A stretch of 10,844 bases of DNA from positions 1 to 10,844 of the forward strand of contig CAMLRI010000030.1 of assembly GCA_946482385.1 (NCBI GenBank), read 5' to 3'. This document shows positions 1 through 6,786 of the stretch, one piece after another (the stretch's first letter is position 1; each line of letters opens with the position of its first letter). The notes under the pieces are model-generated. The model saw only the letters and a program-made list of their open reading frames with translations, was not told the origin of the DNA and did not search any database. A program made the translations under genes and the position numbers. Source of the DNA: an uncultured Cellvibrio sp. (GTDB lineage Bacteria; Pseudomonadota; Gammaproteobacteria; Pseudomonadales; Cellvibrionaceae).

Positions 1-582
1 CAGGAAAAAATTGATCTGTTCAACGATCTGGAAGGCGATATCACCCAAATTTTTAAAGGCGAAATTCGCGCTAGCAATATAGTGCAGTATGTTACCCCAA
101 CCTTTGGTGGTGGCTTCTCCGGTTCTGTGGCTTATATCACCAAAGAAAATGAAGATGTTGATAATGGTGTGTCGGCATCTTTTGGTTACACCGGTGAAAT
201 TTTTTATGTCGGCCTGGCAACTGATCGGGATGTGGAAGCGGAAGATGTGGATCTGGTACGTGCAGTAGGCCGTGTCACCCTGGGCTCCGTACAACTCGGT
301 GCTTTGGTTGAGTCTTACGATAATGGTGTTATCGATGAAGAGGGTGCGCTGGTATCTGCACTCTGGAATCTTAACAGCAGTTGGGCGTTAAAAGCTCAGT
401 ACGGCCAGTCGGAAGTGCGCATGGCTGATGGCGAAAGTGCCAGTTTGGGTGCAGATTACAAGGCCACTAAAAATATCACTCTCTACAGTTACTTGACCCA
501 TGTAGAAAATGATACCGAAGTGATGGTAGAAGCCCCGCGTGATGATAATTACATTGGCGTTGGTATGGATATGAAGTTTTAA
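1..582 (+). CDS. Outer-membrane porin, C-terminal part (5' truncated by window edge)
   Basis: The frame is open from base 1 and ends with TAA at 580–582, giving 193 visible residues; the true start lies upstream of the window, and the GTG at 82 is only an internal Val codon. The protein alternates short amphipathic strands with acidic turns and ends in GVGMDMKF. A terminal Phe after a beta-strand is the usual signature recognised by the BAM assembly machinery. The N-terminal visible part (DLFNDLEGDI, then QYVTPTFGGGFSG) matches the pattern of general trimeric Gram-negative porins around the constriction-loop region, where family members typically read 'Y.SP.F.GF.G'. Role: passive diffusion of small solutes across the outer membrane. 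Substrate preference cannot be read from this fragment. A strong terminator follows 38 bases after the stop, so it is the last gene of its transcript. I am confident it is a porin, less so about the subfamily. Confidence 0.85.
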   Translation, partial: QEKIDLFNDLEGDITQIFKGEIRASNIVQYVTPTFGGGFSGSVAYITKENEDVDNGVSASFGYTGEIFYVGLATDRDVEAEDVDLVRAVGRVTLGSVQLGALVESYDNGVIDEEGALVSALWNLNSSWALKAQYGQSEVRMADGESASLGADYKATKNITLYSYLTHVENDTEVMVEAPRDDNYIGVGMDMKF

Positions 583-620
583 TGGGCCATTAGTTGTTAT
601 TGGATAATTAATTGCTGTTC

Positions 621-652
621 AATAAAGGGTGCTTCGGCGCCCTTTATTTTTT
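621..652 (+). terminator. Rho-independent terminator of the porin gene
   Basis: A 12-base-pair stem (621–632 with 637–648, one G·U pair) closes a TTCG tetraloop at 633–636 and runs into a T tract at 647–652. The extra-stable UUCG loop plus U run makes this a textbook intrinsic terminator. It separates the porin from the small secreted-protein gene starting at 678. Confidence 0.93.
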
Positions 653-677
653 GCCATTAACATGGGGTTTTAATTAA

Positions 678-1115
678 ATGAATAAAGTTAACCTGTGTGT
701 GTTGCTAACGGGTTGTTGGTTGTCGCTGCCCCTGTGGGCTGAATCGTCCAGCAGTTCGGCCAAGGGCGATTGCCCGGCTGCGGTGGATGCGGCAGATGCT
801 ATGAATGTAAACCGCCAGGATTGCGATTACTCTAAAGAGGGTTTAAACGGGGTTTTGCATCGTGTATTTAAAAAGAGTGAGGAGGGCGCGCGCTTGGATA
901 CAGTGGCCGCACCTGCGCCTGCGGCCACAGCAGAGGGTATAGGTATGCAATTGCGTCTGCAGTTGGCGGATATTAGCCAGGCGGCATCGGGTAAACACCA
1001 GTTGTTGGCCAAGGCGCTGTTGGCGTGCCCGCAAGGGTTTCAAGTCACCAGTGAAACCTATAAGCCAGCGGCCAAGCCGGCAGTGGAGTTAAGTTTGGAT
1101 ATCCGCTGCTTGTAA
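678..1115 (+). CDS. Small secreted protein with four cysteines, unknown function
   Basis: The product is 145 residues. The ATG at 678 is preceded by a GGGG run at 664–667, a weak ribosome-binding site. Residues 1–21 form a signal peptide (positive start, hydrophobic core, cleavage likely after LWA, before ESSSSS). The mature protein has a Ser run, an Ala/Pro-rich stretch around 76–86 that looks like a flexible linker, and four cysteines (C32, C49, C117, C144) in an N-terminal and a C-terminal pair, suitable for periplasmic disulfides. The last 60 residues (LRLQLADI... to LSLDIRCL) look like a compact alpha/beta domain ending in a strand. Cys7 and Cys13 lie inside the signal peptide, without a good lipobox. 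It follows the porin terminator, so it probably has its own promoter, though none is clear; it converges on the TonB-like gene. I do not recognise the family. The coding call rests on the signal peptide, codon pattern and paired cysteines. Confidence 0.75.
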   Translation: MNKVNLCVLLTGCWLSLPLWAESSSSSAKGDCPAAVDAADAMNVNRQDCDYSKEGLNGVLHRVFKKSEEGARLDTVAAPAPAATAEGIGMQLRLQLADISQAASGKHQLLAKALLACPQGFQVTSETYKPAAKPAVELSLDIRCL

Positions 1116-1134
1116 TTCTGTGTGGCCTCACAAT

Positions 1135-1157
1135 AAAAAGGCCGCCCAATGGCGGCC
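1135..1157 (-). terminator. Rho-independent terminator of the TonB-like gene
   Basis: A perfect 7-base-pair stem (1140–1146 with 1151–1157) has a 4-base loop. Read on the minus strand, it is followed directly by five T (A run at 1135–1139). It lies just past the stop of the gene ending at 1181 and 20 bases past the convergent gene ending at 1115. The plus strand has no T run here, so it serves the minus-strand gene. Confidence 0.85.
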
Positions 1158-1180
1158 AGAAAAATCACTTCCCCGAAAAT

Positions 1181-1903
1181 CTATTGATAGTTCACCACCG
1201 CAATATAGTGCATAGGTGTGGCTTTATCCTCGACAAAGCCGGGGATAAATCGCGATTTTTTGAGCGCACTTTCAATCACTTCGGCATCGGCTTTTTTGCG
1301 GGCAGCGGCTTGCAGGGTGCTAACCGATTCCACCGCGCCATCGGCTTCTATGTTGGCCATTACCCGGGTGACTTTGCGGTCGGCAAAAAACATTTTTCCG
1401 TCGCCGCGGCCTTTGGTGGAGTAGTGTACATACCAGTCGTTTTTATCCAGGCGCTCTTGCGGTGCGTAGTAGTTAACACCGTATTGCGCTTGCAGTGTGC
1501 CCAGGTTGGGCAGCATTACAATGGGCTCCTGGGTGCCGGTGATGGAGTAGACCACCCGGAATTGCATGCGCACGGGAATGGCCTGGCCATCAATTTTGGC
1601 GGGTGTAAAGGTGGCAGATTTTAACGCGGTGACTGTGGATGCCTGCATGGATACCAGCGGGCTGTTTTCGTAGCAGGTGACATTGTTCAAGTCGCCAGTG
1701 CTGAGTACATCGGCCTGGCAATAAACTGCAACGGTTTTTACCCCTTCACCAAAACTGCCGGGCAGGTTGATCAGTTTTTTCAGGGTGGCTTCGGCATCGC
1801 CAAATTTGGCAGGGGTGTAGTCTGCAGCAAAACTGGCGACTGAACCCATGGCTGCCATAATCAATAGCGCGCGAACTGCATTTTTGAGTGTATTTTTTTT
1901 CAT
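1181..1903 (-). CDS. Secreted protein with two TonB C-terminal-like modules
   Basis: The product is 240 residues when started at the ATG at 1901–1903. That start has a strong GAGGAG ribosome-binding site at 1911–1916, 7 bases upstream; an in-frame ATG further up overlaps this site and a still longer form would leave the signal peptide internal. Residues 1–26 are a signal peptide (MKKNTLK, hydrophobic core, SFA then ADY). Two segments resemble the C-terminal domain of TonB energy transducers: about 57–120, with ATFTPAKIDGQAIPV and strand VRMQFRVVY, and about 178–239, with IEADGAVESVS, then ALKKSRFIPGF and YIAVVNY. C62 and C77 could form a disulfide in the first module. Unlike TonB, there is no membrane anchor after cleavage and no Pro-rich spacer, so it should be a soluble periplasmic protein that cannot couple to ExbBD. 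It lies downstream of a TonB-dependent receptor but has its own promoter region, with Pho-box-like repeats. The fold assignment is by motif only. Confidence 0.8.
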   Translation of the reverse strand: MKKNTLKNAVRALLIMAAMGSVASFAADYTPAKFGDAEATLKKLINLPGSFGEGVKTVAVYCQADVLSTGDLNNVTCYENSPLVSMQASTVTALKSATFTPAKIDGQAIPVRMQFRVVYSITGTQEPIVMLPNLGTLQAQYGVNYYAPQERLDKNDWYVHYSTKGRGDGKMFFADRKVTRVMANIEADGAVESVSTLQAAARKKADAEVIESALKKSRFIPGFVEDKATPMHYIAVVNYQ

Positions 1904-1996
1904 TGTGATGCTCCTCATGTTAAGAGCGAGTGTGCCATTGTGGGTCAATCGTCGCGCCGGCAGCACAAAAACTGTGCCAGCGCCGATCTTGTTGTT

Positions 1997-2042
1997 AGAT
2001 TAGCATCGGCCTAAGCACAGATATGTGAATATATTGTGACAT
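1997..2042 (-). promoter_or_regulatory. Candidate PhoB-dependent promoter of the TonB-like gene
   Basis: On the minus strand three 7-base units lie at an exact 11-base period: ATGTCAC (2036–2042), TATTCAC (2025–2031) and CTGTGCT (2014–2020), with A/T-only spacers AATA and ATAT. Against the PhoB half-site CTGTCAY they match 6, 4 and 5 of 7. Eleven bases past the last unit is TAATCT (1997–2002), which keeps the first, second and last bases of TATAAT. This is the geometry of PhoB-activated promoters, where the box replaces the -35 element. The match is moderate and the region is A/T-rich, so it could be chance; it gains weight from the much better array in front of the neighbouring operon. Confidence 0.45.
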
Positions 2043-2158
2043 TTTTGGTTGTTATAAGGTTTTTTTTAAAATTTTTTGTGCTTTAAAACCTGTGTTTGTT
2101 TTTTTGATTTTGTCTCGCCCGGGTTGTCATAAATTTGCAACATTTATGTCGGAGCTAT

Positions 2159-2181
2159 AAAAAAAGCCACCCGCAGGTGGC
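2159..2181 (-). terminator. Rho-independent terminator of the TonB-dependent receptor gene
   Basis: A 6-base-pair GC-rich stem (2166–2171 with 2176–2181) has a 4-base loop. It is followed on the minus strand by seven T (A run 2159–2165). It lies about 60 bases past the receptor stop codon and ends the lipoprotein–receptor transcript, so the TonB-like gene beyond it is transcribed separately. Confidence 0.9.
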
Positions 2182-2239
2182 CTCAAAACGCTTGCTTAAT
2201 CGTTTGTCCTTAATTGCCCCTCCTTGAGCCTTGCCTCCT

Positions 2240-4924
2240 TTAAAAGTTGTAAGTCATATCAAAACTGATGCTGGTGCCCACTTCCTGTTTAAGGATGGTG
2301 ACATTGCGTCCGCTGGAGTTGGTTTGGCTGATCTCGCGGTCTTCATCCAACAGGTTGCGCAGTTTAGCTTTGAGCGTTAACTGTTCGGTTGGGTAGTAAG
2401 AGTAGGTGAGATCGAGCGAGCTAAAGGGTTGCTCAAAGGCATCGTCGTGGCCGGTTTCCAGCGCGGCAAAATCCACTTTTTCACCGGCGATGTTGTAACT
2501 GATGGCCGCTGAGTGTTCGCCGTTATCCGAGTCGTAACCCAGTTGTGCGTTAAGCACATAGGGTGACTGGCCGGTCATTTCGCGCTTGGGATTGGTAAAT
2601 CCGGGGGCGCTGGAAACAATTTCCGAATCGCTCAGGGTTAGGTTACCCGAAAGGAAGAAGCCGTAATCCAGGTTCAGCAAGCCCTCCATTTCCACGCCGT
2701 AAATTTCACCCGAGTCGGCATTGTAAAAACTGACAACCAGGTCGAGGTCGGAGCCGGGATTGAGTTTTTGTTCAATGGGATTGGCGATTTCTTTGTAGAA
2801 GAGGCTGAGGCTCAGGTTGTTGCCGCCATCGAAATACCACTCGCCGCGCAGATCGTAGTGATCATTGGTAGAGGCTACCAGGAAGGGGTTGCCCTTTACG
2901 CGACGGTTTAATTCCGGGTCTATGTAGGCGACATCGGAAAGTTCGCGCAAATCTGGGCGGGTGAGTGTTTGGGCGTAACTCAAACGCAATTGGAAAGTCT
3001 CTGTGCCCATGAAGCCATCGTTCATGTAGGTCAGGGCGGCAGATGGATACCAGTCGTCGTGGCCAGTAGCGTAGGTTTGCTCCGGGTCCTGCAAATCTTC
3101 GATGAGTTGTTGCAGTGTGACGCCGCTGTAATCCAGTAGGTCGATGGGCAGCAGGGCTGTGCGGAAATCTTCGTAGCGTGCGCCCAGGTTGATGCGCCAG
3201 CTTTCGTTGAAGGTGGCGTCGATCATGCCGTAGAAAGCATCGGTGATTTGCCCGGCAATATAGCTCTCGGTGCCAAAGCCGCGGCTCATGGTGGCTTCGA
3301 AGGCGTTGTTGAGATTGTTGATATTGCTATCGCTAAACACATCACCGGGTGTGCCCAACAGATAATCGCCGCCGCCTACGCCAATCAGGGCGGTGTAGCC
3401 ATAATAGGCGCGCGCTTTGTCGTTGTAGCTGTAGCCGCCACTCAGTTCAACATCGGCGTTATCAAAAGCCAGGGGCAGGGTGAGATCCCAACCGTAGCTG
3501 GTCACTTCATCTTGCAGGCTCAGGTAAGCAAATTGCGCAGAGGAGTTGGCGGCGATACGGGTGCTGAGAATTTCACCGCTGTCCGGGTCGATACGGTTGT
3601 CGGCAGCGATATTGCTGGCGCCAGGGATGTTGGTTTCAACCGTGGAATCTGAGTAAAACCAATCCACGGTTATTTCGCCCAGTGTGTTGCCAGCCAGTTG
3701 ATCGAAACGGTGTTCACCCAGAACTTGTGCCACCTCCAGTTCGCGATCCTGGTAGCGGGTTTCGTAGGTGACATTCTGGTCGCCTTCGGCCTGGCTGGTG
3801 TTGCTGTCGTAAGAGTAGGTGATAACGGCATCATCGCTCTGGTTGGTGATCAGCATGTAGCTGGCATCCAGTTCGTGCATGTCCTGGTAGTTGATACCTA
3901 TACCGAAAGAGGCGAGCTCTTTAGTGTCTTCCTGGGTGCGTTTGATCTCGGCGTATTCCACATCGGGGGCGCCTACACCCTGGCGTTGCTGGTGCTTGTT
4001 GCGCCATTCGGTTTTGTGCGAAAGGTTGATGATGCTGCCCAGGGTCCAGTCGTCGCCCAGGTCCCAGGAATTGCCCAGGGCCAAAGCGCCATTTTGGTCG
4101 AGGGGGGAATCATCCCGCTCAATATCCACATCGCGATTGATCGACAAAATTAAATCGCGGTTGATGCGGATGGCTTCAGCCGCTTGTTCCGGGGTGACGC
4201 TGTTGTCCACTTCCGTGCTGAGGATGCGGCGAATACCGCTGAGATTGATATTGCCCTGGTAGGTGTCGAGGGCGCTATCAATGGCCTTGGGTAAGCCGGA
4301 AGATTTATCGCCACCGGCATAGCTGAGGTCGCCATCGCCATTGGTGGTGTTAGTGCCTGTACCCAGGGTGAGGCTAAAAACAAAATCATCGGGAACGCTT
4401 TTGGTGCGAATATCCACATTGCCGCCGCCGAAGTTGGCGGGCAGGTTGGCCGAATAAGCCTTTTGAATTTTAAGGCTCTCGACAATGGACGAGGGAATTA
4501 TGTCCAGTGGCAATACGTTGCGGGTCAGCTCGGGGGAGGGAACCTGGGCACCGTTTAATTGCACACTGGCGTAGCGCTCACCCAGGCCGCGCACATACAC
4601 ATATTTGCCTTGGTTGAGGGTGATACCTGGCACGCGGGTAAGGGCGATAGCAACGTTGGAGTCGCCGGTGCGGGCGATTTGGTCGGCGCCCATCAGGTCG
4701 GCGGCGAAGGCGTCTTCCAAGCGCTCTTGCATAATGGATTGGGCGCCGCTTTGCTGGCGACCTATAACAATCATTTCTTCCATGGCGGGCGCTTCAATAT
4801 TAAGCGGCGCTATGGGGGCTGGCTGGATTTCTTCCTGGGCCAGCAGCTGGCTGGAGATCAGGCTCAGCGAGGCGGCAGACATGGCCAGGAACAGCTTGTG
4901 TCTGGTGCTTGGTAACTTTTGCAT
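2240..4924 (-). CDS. TonB-dependent outer-membrane receptor
   Basis: The product is 894 residues and forms a gated outer-membrane transporter that uses proton-motive force relayed by TonB–ExbBD. The start ATG is at 4922–4924, with an AAGG site about 8 bases upstream. Residues 1–29 are a signal peptide (cleavage near LLA, before QEE). A TonB-box-like segment EEMIVIG lies at 49–55. The plug domain runs about 60–178, with VRGLGERY and SVQLNG at 111–125 and the conserved end NFGGGNVDIRTKS. The rest is a 22-strand-type barrel with long Asp/Asn/Tyr-rich loops, ending SFDMTYNF with a terminal Phe. There is no STN signalling domain and no carboxypeptidase-like N-terminal domain, so it should be a transporter only, without sigma/anti-sigma signalling. 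It lies 100 bases downstream of the lipoprotein gene on the same strand, a hairpin between them, and has its own terminator. The ligand is not readable from sequence. The Pho-type regulatory array ahead of the operon points to a phosphorus source rather than iron. Confidence 0.95.
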   Translation of the reverse strand: MQKLPSTRHKLFLAMSAASLSLISSQLLAQEEIQPAPIAPLNIEAPAMEEMIVIGRQQSGAQSIMQERLEDAFAADLMGADQIARTGDSNVAIALTRVPGITLNQGKYVYVRGLGERYASVQLNGAQVPSPELTRNVLPLDIIPSSIVESLKIQKAYSANLPANFGGGNVDIRTKSVPDDFVFSLTLGTGTNTTNGDGDLSYAGGDKSSGLPKAIDSALDTYQGNINLSGIRRILSTEVDNSVTPEQAAEAIRINRDLILSINRDVDIERDDSPLDQNGALALGNSWDLGDDWTLGSIINLSHKTEWRNKHQQRQGVGAPDVEYAEIKRTQEDTKELASFGIGINYQDMHELDASYMLITNQSDDAVITYSYDSNTSQAEGDQNVTYETRYQDRELEVAQVLGEHRFDQLAGNTLGEITVDWFYSDSTVETNIPGASNIAADNRIDPDSGEILSTRIAANSSAQFAYLSLQDEVTSYGWDLTLPLAFDNADVELSGGYSYNDKARAYYGYTALIGVGGGDYLLGTPGDVFSDSNINNLNNAFEATMSRGFGTESYIAGQITDAFYGMIDATFNESWRINLGARYEDFRTALLPIDLLDYSGVTLQQLIEDLQDPEQTYATGHDDWYPSAALTYMNDGFMGTETFQLRLSYAQTLTRPDLRELSDVAYIDPELNRRVKGNPFLVASTNDHYDLRGEWYFDGGNNLSLSLFYKEIANPIEQKLNPGSDLDLVVSFYNADSGEIYGVEMEGLLNLDYGFFLSGNLTLSDSEIVSSAPGFTNPKREMTGQSPYVLNAQLGYDSDNGEHSAAISYNIAGEKVDFAALETGHDDAFEQPFSSLDLTYSYYPTEQLTLKAKLRNLLDEDREISQTNSSGRNVTILKQEVGTSISFDMTYNF

Positions 4925-4962
4925 AGTCTTAACCTTTTCTAGGCAGTGGTCCGGGTATCAAG

Positions 4963-4990
4963 AAGAGAGGCGCCCTGGGGCGCCTCTTTT
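4963..4990 (-). terminator. Intergenic hairpin, possible attenuator between lipoprotein and receptor genes
   Basis: A very stable stem (8 perfect pairs, 4967–4974 with 4979–4986, extended by A·T and G·T pairs to 4963–4990) has a 4-base loop. It lies between the lipoprotein stop (5025) and the receptor start (4924). On the minus strand the 3' arm ends in a mixed C/T stretch, not a clean T run, so it is a weak terminator at best. It may allow partial read-through and set the ratio of the two products, or protect the upstream mRNA from 3' exonucleases. The clean T run is on the plus strand, where no gene reads into it. Confidence 0.6.
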
Positions 4991-5024
4991 CGTTGTCAGC
5001 AACAAGGCGCGATTGAAGCGCTGA

Positions 5025-6689
5025 TTAGTTGCTGCTGCCCAGGCCGACAGTCCAGCCTTCAACCCAGTCGCTGCCATTTTTAACAGCGCCGATGAAATCC
5101 ACTTCGTCGAAGAAATCGTTGGTGCCAGCTACAGGTGCAGTGGTGGTAGAGGCTTCTTCAGACAGGGTGGTGACATCAAACACAGTCACGTTAATGACGT
5201 TGGTGTTGCCATCGGCCATGCTGGGCGCGGTGATGTAAGCGCGTGGGTTGGTTGCCAAATCGGTGATGATGGTGGCGGGCAATGTGCCGGCCGGTGAGCT
5301 GGAATCCAGTACCAGGTTGTTGTAAGCCGGAGTGATGAACCAATCCTTCAACACAAAGCCCGCATTGCTGGGGTTAACGGTGCCGGTTTTGATGGCTTCG
5401 GTACAGGCAACCAGGTTGCTCTTGGCGGCAGAGATGCCTGCTTCGATATGGTCAATAGTGGCTGGGCCTTCGGTGTCATCCACTTCAAAACATTCGTTAG
5501 AGGCCATGCCGCTGGCATTGGAGGTAATGATCGAGTTGTAAATTTCGAACTGGGTGCCTTCGCGGAACAGTGGGCCTTCGGAGTCATCTTTGGGCGAGGG
5601 TATATCGCCCATGTTTTTATCCACGTTGGAGGTAATACAGGTGAGGTTGGAGAAACGTGGGTGAGTCATGGGTGTGATGTCATCCGCGCGGCTGCCACCG
5701 GTGTTGTCGCCTTCAATACAGCGGCCGCCACCTGATGGGTTGATCGCCAGGGCGAATTGGATGTTGCCCACATAGCCATCGGCAAAGTCGTAGGAGTCGT
5801 CGGCAATGTTCACGGCAACCACGTGTTTCAGGTTGACCGCACCGCCGAACATTTCAAAGCCGTCATCGCGGGTAGAGTAGACTTGTACGTGGTCAACTAC
5901 GGTGTTGGAGCCAACGGTGTACAGGGTCAAACCGTTGAGTTCGTTGCCATCAACCACTTCGTAACCGGCGTGTTTGATCACTACATAGCGCAGTACGCCA
6001 GAGTTGTCTTCGTTGTCATCGCCACCGTAGGTGCCTGGGCGGCCTTCGGTAAGAACGTGGCAATTGGCTGCGTCGCTACATTTATTGGTGATGCCCTGGC
6101 CGAGAATTTGTACGCCGCCCCAGAGGCCGCGGTCGGATTCGGTAGCTTCGCCTTCAATCAAATCTTTTACCGCGCTGAATACAATCGGTGCTTCTTTGGT
6201 GCCTTCGGCAAAAATTTGTGAGCCGCGGGCAATGCGCACATAGTCAACCGGGTTGCTAAACGCCAGTTTGGCGCCGGCTTCAATAAACAGAATGGGGCCT
6301 GCACCAGCGGCGGGTACAGTGGCGCCAGCGGCGGCTTCATCGGCGTCTACGTCGTCGCCCACAAACAGGCTGTCTTCAAAAATGTGTACGCCACCATTGG
6401 GCAGGGCTTCCAGGGTGAGGTCTACTGTTAGTGGGCGGGTGTCGCTCACAAAGGCCACGCTGTAAGTACAGTTGTTGCCGCTTTGTACGCCCTGAATGTT
6501 TTGGCCGGAGAGTTCGTAAGCCGCACAGGGGTTGGTTGCCGCCGATGAACTGCTGCCACCAGAGTTGTTGGTGGTGTTGTTATTGGAGTTGCTAACGGAG
6601 TTGCTGGGGTTCAGGTTGATATCGCTACCACCGCACGCGGCCAGGGTTGCTGCCAACAGGTTCAATGCAAACAAGTTTCTGATATTCAT
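5025..6689 (-). CDS. Outer-membrane lipoprotein with beta-helix-like motifs, receptor partner
   Basis: The product is 554 residues. The N-terminus has a lipobox LAAC with the lipidated Cys at 19; Gly-Gly at +2/+3, not Asp, favours sorting to the outer membrane. Residues 20–53 are a low-complexity Asn/Ser/Gly tether. The folded part has an Asp-rich loop (FVGDDVDADEA, about 109–119), then beta-helix-type turns: AEGTKEAPIVFSA (161–173), RGLWGGVQILGQG (187–199), RDDGFEMFGG (274–283) and DDSYDFADGYVG (297–308). The C-terminus (DFFDEVDFIGAV, then DWVEGWTVG, 525–549) is a closing motif I know from similar extracellular lipoproteins of unassigned function that often lie beside TonB-dependent receptors. 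Eight mature cysteines fall in nearby pairs (55/74, 204/210, 324/351, 400/429). The ATG at 6687–6689 has only a weak AGAG site about 10 bases upstream. It is the first gene of the operon with the receptor, preceded by the Pho-box array. It probably captures substrate at the surface; the ligand is unknown. Confidence 0.88.
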   Translation of the reverse strand: MNIRNLFALNLLAATLAACGGSDINLNPSNSVSNSNNNTTNNSGGSSSSAATNPCAAYELSGQNIQGVQSGNNCTYSVAFVSDTRPLTVDLTLEALPNGGVHIFEDSLFVGDDVDADEAAAGATVPAAGAGPILFIEAGAKLAFSNPVDYVRIARGSQIFAEGTKEAPIVFSAVKDLIEGEATESDRGLWGGVQILGQGITNKCSDAANCHVLTEGRPGTYGGDDNEDNSGVLRYVVIKHAGYEVVDGNELNGLTLYTVGSNTVVDHVQVYSTRDDGFEMFGGAVNLKHVVAVNIADDSYDFADGYVGNIQFALAINPSGGGRCIEGDNTGGSRADDITPMTHPRFSNLTCITSNVDKNMGDIPSPKDDSEGPLFREGTQFEIYNSIITSNASGMASNECFEVDDTEGPATIDHIEAGISAAKSNLVACTEAIKTGTVNPSNAGFVLKDWFITPAYNNLVLDSSSPAGTLPATIITDLATNPRAYITAPSMADGNTNVINVTVFDVTTLSEEASTTTAPVAGTNDFFDEVDFIGAVKNGSDWVEGWTVGLGSSN

Positions 6690-6786
6690 GAGTTTTAACT
6701 CTCTATCTAGTAGGTGAATTGAAATCGGCCAACGCGGTTACCCCGCATTTGTGGGTGCTATCTTTGATGACAAATGTGAAGCTTGG

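Larger units (their letters stand above)
1904..2239. other. Intergenic region between receptor and TonB-like gene
   Basis: No gene is seen in these 336 bases. From right to left they hold the receptor's terminator (2159–2181), a 7-base inverted repeat with a 7-base centre (2128–2134 and 2142–2148), a very A/T-rich block with phased T and A tracts (about 2043–2112) that may bend DNA or act as an UP element, Pho-box-like direct repeats (2014–2042), a -10-like hexamer (1997–2002), and the leader with its ribosome-binding site (1911–1916). Confidence 0.7.

Noticed and set aside
1904..1966. N-terminal extension of the TonB-like protein to 1966
   Set aside because: The GAGGAG site directly before the ATG at 1903, and the signal peptide beginning exactly there, favour the shorter form.
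2124..2152. A plus-strand Pho-box-like series (TTGTCAT, TTGCAAC, ATGTCGG at an 11-base period)
   Set aside because: It points toward the 3' end of the receptor gene with no plus-strand gene to control, and overlaps the inverted repeat and A/T-rich DNA, so chance is likely.
3698..4153. Long open frames antisense to the receptor, lipoprotein and mutS genes (for example here, 5757–6221 and 10010–10405 on the plus strand)
   Set aside because: They lie wholly inside strongly supported genes, have no convincing start sites, and their translations are the Val/Gly/Ala-rich compositions expected of shadow frames of GC-biased genes.
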